Part shown: positions 57,296 to 64,000 of the stretch, one piece after another
Numbering within the stretch: position 1 is the stretch's first letter
Layout: each line of letters opens with the position of its first letter
Notes under the pieces: model-generated
Database searches by the model: none
What the model was told of the DNA's origin: nothing
What the model saw: the letters and a program-made list of their open reading frames with translations, nothing else
Program-made: the position numbers and the translations under genes
Origin: Agaricus subrufescens
Taxonomy: Eukaryota; Basidiomycota; Agaricomycetes; Agaricales; Agaricaceae
Direction: 5' to 3'
DNA length: 64,000 nucleotides
Assembly (NCBI GenBank): GCA_029945375.1
Contig: CM057057.1
Span: 3,534,001-3,598,000, forward strand

Positions 57296-58441
57296 ATGTC
57301 GGTGGCCACAAGAAACCCGTTTGCCCTCCTCGATGGTCCGTATTTATCGTCCGCACTCTTATCTCACTCCCTCATCACCCTCCCCCAGCCGACGACGCCT
57401 CCTCCTCCCCCGCCCCGGCTTCAAAGCCTGCCGCCTCCCAACCCGCCCCTCCGTCAGCACGAGGTACCCAAAAATCCAGAGGCCCTGCCTCTCGAGGCGG
57501 CAAATACTACCAGCGCGGCGGAGCACGTCCCTCGAGGGACACAAATCAGCCCCAAGCTGAAGAGCCTGTGACAGAAAACGCCCGGAAAAGTGAGTATGTG
57601 TCATCCCCCCATCATCTTCCATCTTGTTCATTTCGAGCTCAGTTGAGGGCCGAGGCGAAGGCCGAGGTAGGGGCAGAGGTCGCGGTGGTTCTCGTGGTGG
57701 CCGCCGCCCCTTTGACAGACACAGCCAGACCGGCAAGACGTATGTTCATCCCCTTCCCCTTTCCCCTCTCTCATCGTTTCTCTCTCCAGTGATTCCGATA
57801 AGAAGGTTCACCAAGGCTGGGGCGGCGATGAAGGCAACACTGAATTAAAGGCAGAGGAGGCCGCCGCCAACGACGCTGCCGCCGAGGCGGCTCCTGACGC
57901 CCCCGCCCCAGATGGCGCAGAGCCCGCCGCTACCGAAGACAAGGCCGAGGGTGGTCGCCCCCGCAGAGAGCGTGAGCCCGAGGAAGAGGACACAACCCTC
58001 ACTCTCGATCAATATCTGGCCCAGAGGAAGGACAAGGAATCCAACCTGCCCAAGATCGAGGAAACTCGCCAGGCGAACGAGGGTGCAGCCGATCTTTGGC
58101 AAGACGCTGTTGTCCTCTCAAAGTCAGAGGAAGATGAATCCTATTTTGTCGGCAAGGTAGGTTGATCAACACCCAAACACCCTAAAAAAGTTACATCCTC
58201 ACATTCGCAAATACAGACCAAGAACGCACCCAAGTCCCGCAGCAAAAAGGAGGAAAAGGTCTACATTGAGATCGATGGTCGCTTCGACCGCCCCGATCGT
58301 GGTGGTCGTGGCCGTGGCCGTGGTGGTGAAAGGGCTCGCGGTGGTCGCGGCCGCGGTGGCAATCGTGGTGGTCGCCAGAACAGCAGCGGTAGCCCCGCCC
58401 TCAATGTTGATGATCAAACCGCATTCCCATCGCTCGCTTGA
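57296..58441 (+). CDS. STM1: Stm1/SERBP1-family ribosome-binding protein
   Basis: Exons 57296-57335, 57389-57589, 57643-57739, 57790-58156 and 58217-58441; 309 residues. MSVATRNPFALLD matches the Stm1 N-terminus. RGG/GRGRG tracts (GRGRGRGRGGSRGG), then PFDRHSQTGKTDSDKKVHQGWG, the hyaluronan/mRNA-binding family core, and LTLDQYLAQRKDKE follow, with a second RGG block and the end NVDDQTAFPSLA. Stm1 clamps idle 80S ribosomes during starvation. The RGG tracts are likely methylated. High GC and strong codon bias fit high expression. Confidence 0.94.
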
Positions 58442-58745
58442 ATGTTATCATTTTGGTGTACTGTAAAAAAGTGTATGGTTGCTAGGGCCGAGAGTATGGT
58501 GTCAATGTGTTGTTTTCCCTTTTTTTTCTTTTTGCTTCACTTATTTCTGCCATCGTGCTCTCTTCCCCTTGCGATACGTCCTTGAGCGTTGTGATCTATC
58601 CAATCAATAAAAATTTTATGTCAGAAATTAGAATGTGACTGATTGGCCACCTCGCCTATCGCACGTGGGTTGCGTAGTTGGCGCTGATCATGAATACTCG
58701 TTGTACACACCCATAAGGTCTTATCACGCGGTGCCCAGATCCAAA
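58442..58745. other. Intergenic, STM1 3' flank and phosphatase promoter
   Basis: No gene is supported; T-rich tract near 58517. Confidence 0.5.
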
Positions 58746-59974
58746 ATGCCACTCGAGAAGATATACATTGCCCGTCATGGTAAGACCTTCGGCTTGTCAA
58801 AATATCGTCCACTCACTGATCCACAGGCTTCCGGCTTAACTGGATCACGTCTACATGGCGAGTAGGACATTGATAGTATACTCGATGCTAGCTGAAACCA
58901 CCCTTGAAGGGAAAGCCCCACTGGACTCCCTCGCGACCCTCCCCTCGCTGCGTACGGCGAAGTAAGCTCAATAACTTACATCTTTTCCTCCCTAACACGA
59001 GGCGGAACCACTAGACCCAAGCCAAAGAGCTAGCCAAATATTTCACAAGTCTACCGGAAGACCAAAGACCCACCGTCATCTTCTCTTCACCATACTGTAA
59101 TAAGCTCCCTTCCAAAAACTGCCTTCCAAAGAACGATCTTCTCAAACAAAAGTTTGATTGCTAGATCGATGTTTACAAACCGCCCGGCCAACAGCACAAG
59201 CCCTAGGTCTTCCTCTTTTTGTCGAACACGGTTCGTTTGCCTCTCCCCCGCCGATCGTTACAGAACTTTAATTTGACAACAAAATACTCCACAACTGTCA
59301 CCGACTCGGAATCGAATGATCCTTTTTTTTTTGTTGTCTTTTCTTATTCTCTCTCTAAAGGCTTATCCGAATGGTATTCTCCCGTCAAGCCGGGATCAGG
59401 TCTCCATCCACGCGCAGGATCAGCTGAATCTCTTAAATCCTTTTTCCAAGAGATCGACCCAAAATGGACGTCTGTATGGTACCCCTCTCAAAGGGGTGAA
59501 GATATTCCACAGCTCAAAGACAGAACCGATGGTTTGATTGAGGTTTTCATTCCAGAGATTGAACGTATGGATGCCGGGAAGCATACGAGAGTTCTGTTGG
59601 TCAGCCACGCTGCAACAATAATCGCTCTCACCGGGTCATTTTTGGGAGACAGGGAATTCCCTTTACGAGTTGGCTGTTGTACGTTGACTGAACTAGTACC
59701 CCGGGTTCAGAACAGCCAAGGTAAACAGGGTGTACGTGGCGCCTGGGAGGCGACGAAGCTCGCAGACGGGGCGCACTTGGAACAAGGTGCTTTGAGGGAC
59801 TGGGGTCTTGAGGATATAGAAATCGCTGCTGGGAAGGTCAGGAATATTTCATATCTAGAGCCCAAGATTGGCTAACCTGGCGTTTACCAGGTCGTCGAAG
59901 ATCCCGGTGTACCCGGTTCTGAAGCCCACATAGAGGGTCCTTCAGGCGCTCAAGTGACAAATAGCATGTTGTAG
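58746..59974 (+). CDS. Histidine phosphatase (phosphoglycerate-mutase-like) protein, 274 aa
   Basis: Exons 58746-58779, 58827-58857, 58910-58961, 59015-59096, 59165-59230, 59361-59836 and 59891-59974. The nucleophile motif is IARHG (His11) and the second catalytic His is in LLVSHAATIIAL; NWITSTWESPTGLPRDPPL, FSSPYYRCLQTA and VEHGLSEWY complete the branch-1 fold. The closest well-known relatives are the phosphatase half of TFIIIC subunit Tfc7 and fungal UBASH-like proteins, but there is no Tfc7 tail. The intron 58858-58909 restores W-E-S-P-T-G only with a GC donor (GCGAGT). One intron is 130 bp. Substrate unknown. Confidence 0.9.
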
Positions 59975-60023
59975 AATCATGTCTAAAAATTTACATTCTA
60001 TAATACATGTTCGGTCAGAGTTG

Positions 60024-61380
60024 CTAGATCTTGATCCAAGCGCTTGCATAGCTGACACTGTTATCTGTGATCCTCGTAGCTTGAAAACTCTGGTCGTACT
60101 TGACCCAGGTACAGGATTTCTTCCTCCCAGTTGTCTCCTCCAGGTGACCAAGAGCGCCATACAATATACCAATGGGGTGGCGACCACAGATTGTATTACC
60201 AGTCTCTTGCAGATACCTGGTGAAATCCCGATGAGCCGTGAAGGCACTCCTGTCCTTGTCGGCTAGAATACCCATCCCGATATGGTCCAGTTGTGTAGTG
60301 GACTCCCATATCTTGTAACCTTTCACAGTCGGAAGGGCCCGGGTCGCCTCATAAGCATCGGCGATAGGGCAATTGGGTTTGGGAAAGTAGAACATGTAGT
60401 CGTAAGTCGGGCCCCTACAAAGAACTGAATCGTCATGGTCTTTGAGAAAAGAGCATCTACACCAACTGACCAGTGGCAGAAATCAGTGGAAATGATAAAA
60501 ACTGTTCCTTCTTCGGCTAGATAAGGCGCCAATAGACGACCATATTGAAGCTCCTGTTCCTTCGTGATTTCCCCAACCAGGATTGGCACGATCTGAATTT
60601 CCTTCCTAATTCATATGTCAGACGATATGATCATGTTGCATGGCCAGAGTGACTCACCCCTCGCAGACTCTACGAAGGTACGGAAGCTGCATCTCAATGC
60701 TGTGTTCCTTTTCATCCTCTATTATGTTCATCCGGTCGAAGAGGCCCGTCGCGGCTAGTTCTTCAAGGACTGGGAGTGGCACATCAGAAGACGGGCTGCA
60801 AGTGCGAGAGCGATGGAGTCATACCAACCATGTCAACCGGCAGGCGACCGAGCGGTGTACTGAAAGTGTGGCACCTAGTGAGGGCACATCTGCGGATTGC
60901 CCAGGCATGGGAGGGCCCAAGGATGAAAACTCGTTGACTATATATCATGACATCAGCACTTATTGCATGCGTGAAGTAGAAAGACCCAACGTTGTAGATG
61001 GATCGATGGACTTGTAAGCCCAAGCGGCGGTCTCTCCACAGTATGCATAACCTGCGTGTCTGTTTTGTTCTGTGATCAGATAGAATTCGGAGCAGCCAAA
61101 AGACAGCCGTACGGTGCAATGATAGCCTTGCAACCCCGAACTGGATACTCTTCACCTTCGCGCATGGGGCGGACAAGGGAGAGCCAACCCGAGAGATCTG
61201 CCGCCAGCTGGGGGGCTGCAAAAGCCTTGAGATGGCACGGAGGGATGCAATCGGAGGAATAGAGTCACCGTTGCTTGTATACCATTGACCAGCATGGCTT
61301 TGCCCTCTGAAACCGGACGCGTACAGTGGATTCTGCGGGCTCTGCGGGTTCTGCGGGTTCTGCGGGTCGTGCGGATCCAT
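60024..61380 (-). CDS. MEMO1 family protein (DUF52)
   Basis: Exons 61380-61269, 61215-61113, 61059-60991, 60937-60825, 60769-60658, 60605-60471 and 60414-60024, minus strand; 344 residues. IIAPHAGYAYCGETAAWAYK, VFILGPSHAW, EKEHSIEMQLPYL, VGEITKEQELQYG, ISTDFCHWG and NTICGRHPIGIL are MEMO motifs, including the metal-site His and Cys. The N-terminus is extended by PQN/PQS repeats coded by a 9-bp tandem repeat. MEMO proteins resemble dioxygenases and bind copper; the yeast homologue is Mho1. Cytosolic by absence of signals. Convergent with the histidine phosphatase: only 49 bp lies between stop codons. Confidence 0.93.
61331..61368. repeat. 9-bp tandem repeat inside MEMO1 exon 1
   Basis: Four imperfect copies of TTCTGCGGG on the plus strand encode Pro-Gln-Asn/Ser on the minus strand. 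A length-variable minisatellite is likely. Confidence 0.8.
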
Positions 61381-61553
61381 GGCGGATGAGATGGAAAGAA
61401 CAAGATCGATATGTGATCCAGCCGCTTGGCAAAGTGGGGCCTAGTCCAAAAACGGACAGCTCGTGCATCTCACTCAGAGCATATCATCGCATGTTACTGC
61501 ATACTCGGTAATACATGGACATAAACTGCAAAAAAAGAAAGTGCAAACAACAT

Positions 61554-62153
61554 TTACTCCTCCGACCGTAGGCGAGCTGCGGGGTTGGTCACCTTGACGC
61601 CCAAGACTTTGGCCCTGGTGCAAACTAACGTCAGACACAATGCAAGGCCAATCTCGGCACAGACTCACCTCTCCAAAATGGCAGTGCGGTTGCGGCTGCT
61701 CACGTTGTGAGCGATCTCAGCAGCAAAGCTCTTGTTGTGCATAAGAAGGAGGTCGACTTCTCGAATATTGTTCACGACCATTTTCTTGAGACCGTTGGGA
61801 AGTAGATGGCGCGTCTTGAATTCACGTTTAAGGAATATTCATATGCCAAGCAGTAATATTATCCTACCTTCTTGTTGCTTCCGTAGCCAATCTATGCGGC
61901 CTCCTTTCAGCATCGCGAAATATAATGGTATAGAAAAACTGACCTTGGGCATGGCAATCTGGCCCTTGAAACGACGCCTCACCCTGTTATCGATACCTGT
62001 TGGTTTCCGCCATGCCTCTTTCACACTGTGGTATCGGTCTGATTGGTGTCGTCTGATAAGCTAAGGTCACGACGAGTATTCGAAATTCGAATCGAAGCAG
62101 ACGAACTTGAATTTATTGGTACGTTTTTTGACGATTGGAATCTTGACGGCCAT
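61554..62153 (-). CDS. RPL32: 60S ribosomal protein eL32
   Basis: Exons 62153-62107, 62052-61944, 61891-61868, 61814-61669 and 61614-61554, minus strand; 128 residues. [52 protein letters not shown] and the end [12 protein letters not shown] are eL32. The 24-bp exon (IGYGSNKK) lies in a conserved loop. Member of the large ribosomal subunit. Confidence 0.96.
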
Positions 62154-63032
62154 GGCGGTCTGTTGAGAGAAAGGAAATATGTAAATAAAGGTTTCTGAAG
62201 CCGAAGGTCATCCGAGTCGCGAAAGTTGCATCCAACCAAAATCCATCTCCTGCTCACAGCACGGACCACGTATGCATTATGGAATGGTTCTAGGCGAAAT
62301 ATCCAGCATAAGAATGACATACTCACAGATCTTTTGGGCTTGAGGATAGCGGCGTCGACGATATGTTGCAGAGGTCAACGGTTTGCGTTTGCTTATGTAA
62401 TAAGTGATGACCCCGGAGACCACGAAGATCGGCTCGGCATACAATGGCGTGGGGAAGCGAGCTGGGGTCCCCAGCAGGTGGTACCGGATTATCTTGTGGA
62501 ATGCAGCACCCTTGGTCCATGTACGTCTTGAGGTTATTGTTGCCGCGTGGTCTCCGCAATACCATCTTCTGTCCAACAAGTAGAGATCTGATGTTAACAA
62601 GTAGCCCGTATCTTGGAGCAAGCACAGTATCATATTCTTGACTTGACTTTTCATCGTCTGCTTATCTCCGGATGCTCCCCGGAAGGGCCGTGGGGCGGCC
62701 GGTGCCGAGGTAGGGCGGAGGGGAGTCACGGTGAGAAAGATCACGCACTGTTTTATCAGCCATCAGATCCATCTATCGATAAAAAAAATTTGCCCGTTGC
62801 AGTATAACTAGGACAAACACCTCCACCTCTCTCTCGCTCTTACCACCACCTCCTTCTACACTCTCTCTACCTCCTCATACCAAAGTAAGTCTTCCGATCT
62901 TCCATACGTTCATTTTGTGTCTTCAGCGATCGTCGATGTCTCTAATCGCCCTACCCCCGATCTGACCGCCCGTTTTACCCTCTCATCACATCCGATAACA
63001 TATTTACCAACTACTTTACAGACCTCTAAAAA
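62154..63032. other. Region between eL32 and eEF1A: eEF1A promoter and leader, possible small gene
   Basis: The right part is the eEF1A promoter: a pyrimidine-rich initiator (62818-62880, ACCTCTCTCTCGCTC type) and a 5'-UTR intron at about 62885-63021 (GTAAGT...TTTACAG). The left part may hold a small minus-strand gene, listed separately. Confidence 0.6.
62277..62462 (-). CDS. Possible ATP synthase i/j-subunit-like fragment (Atp18-like)
   Basis: The minus-strand frame contains ARFPTPL followed by FVVSGVITYYISK, which resembles the N-terminal membrane segment of the mitochondrial F1Fo subunit i/j (yeast Atp18 begins near RFPTP and has one helix). The following YRRRRYPQAQKI could match the NDPRNP-type tail, ending at a stop formed over a GTGAGT donor or at 62277. 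I could not find a convincing first exon with ATG. It may be a real gene, a remnant or chance. Confidence 0.3.
   Translation of the reverse strand, partial: ARFPTPLYAEPIFVVSGVITYYISKRKPLTSATYRRRRYPQAQKICEYVILMLDISPRTIP

Positions 63033-64000
<968 letters not shown>

Overview
This window is nuclear DNA of a filamentous basidiomycete, most likely an Agaricomycete. Genes are dense, often 50-250 bp apart, and are cut by many very short introns (mostly 46-60 bp, GTRNGT donors, CTNA branch sites, C/TAG acceptors). I resolved about 36 protein genes, roughly 178 coding introns and one intron-containing tRNA. Gene content (Ras-exchange factor with a G-like domain, SRA-YDG protein, MARVEL protein, GPI-anchored GH16, PL8 lyase, proline-rich small secreted proteins) also fits Agaricomycetes. 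All exon coordinates below were deduced by eye from splice consensus, reading phase and family conservation; none is backed by transcripts.

Layout. 1-11.4 kb: a hexose-6-phosphate mutarotase (cut by the left edge) divergent from the PP2A scaffold subunit, two small secreted proteins, eS24, ARP1 (dynactin), a small ER/cell-surface membrane protein, a tiny SVIP-like p97-binding protein, and GPI2. 11.7-25 kb: a bZIP factor, APC4, the DEAD-box helicase DRS1, a 1027-residue protein joining a Ras-like P-loop domain to REM and RasGEF domains, and a SurE-type phosphatase. 25-29 kb: a 13-exon GPI-anchored GH16 glucanase, eL15 and a MARVEL protein. 29.1-31 kb is the only sizeable stretch without a convincing gene. 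31-42.6 kb: MYG1, a GPI-type Ser/Thr-rich protein, an unknown protein, a membrane-anchored double-psi beta-barrel protein, an SRA-YDG protein, SEC9 and MPP10. 43-50.6 kb: a secreted PL8 lyase, uS3, a 3-ketoacyl-CoA thiolase and the divergent mitochondrial pair bL32m / NDUFA5. 50.7-64 kb: tRNA-Ser(UGA), LSM1, a very large Spp1-like COMPASS subunit, STM1, a histidine phosphatase, MEMO1, eL32 and the 5' part of eEF1A (cut by the right edge).

Most of the window is core eukaryotic housekeeping: ribosome and translation (eS24, eL15, uS3, eL32, eEF1A, STM1, tRNA), ribosome biogenesis (DRS1, MPP10), cell cycle and signalling (APC4, PP2A-A, RasGEF), chromatin (Spp1, SRA) and membrane traffic (SEC9, ARP1). 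Between these lie secreted or wall-facing genes of fungal lifestyle. There is no CRISPR array, phage, plasmid or clear transposon. The least ordinary items are the G-domain/RasGEF fusion, the acylated VIM-motif micro-protein, a triplicated Cys-Trp-Cys-Cys secreted protein, a transmembrane DPBB protein, five introns that only work with GC donors, and two hidden introns of length 3n inside the Spp1-like gene.
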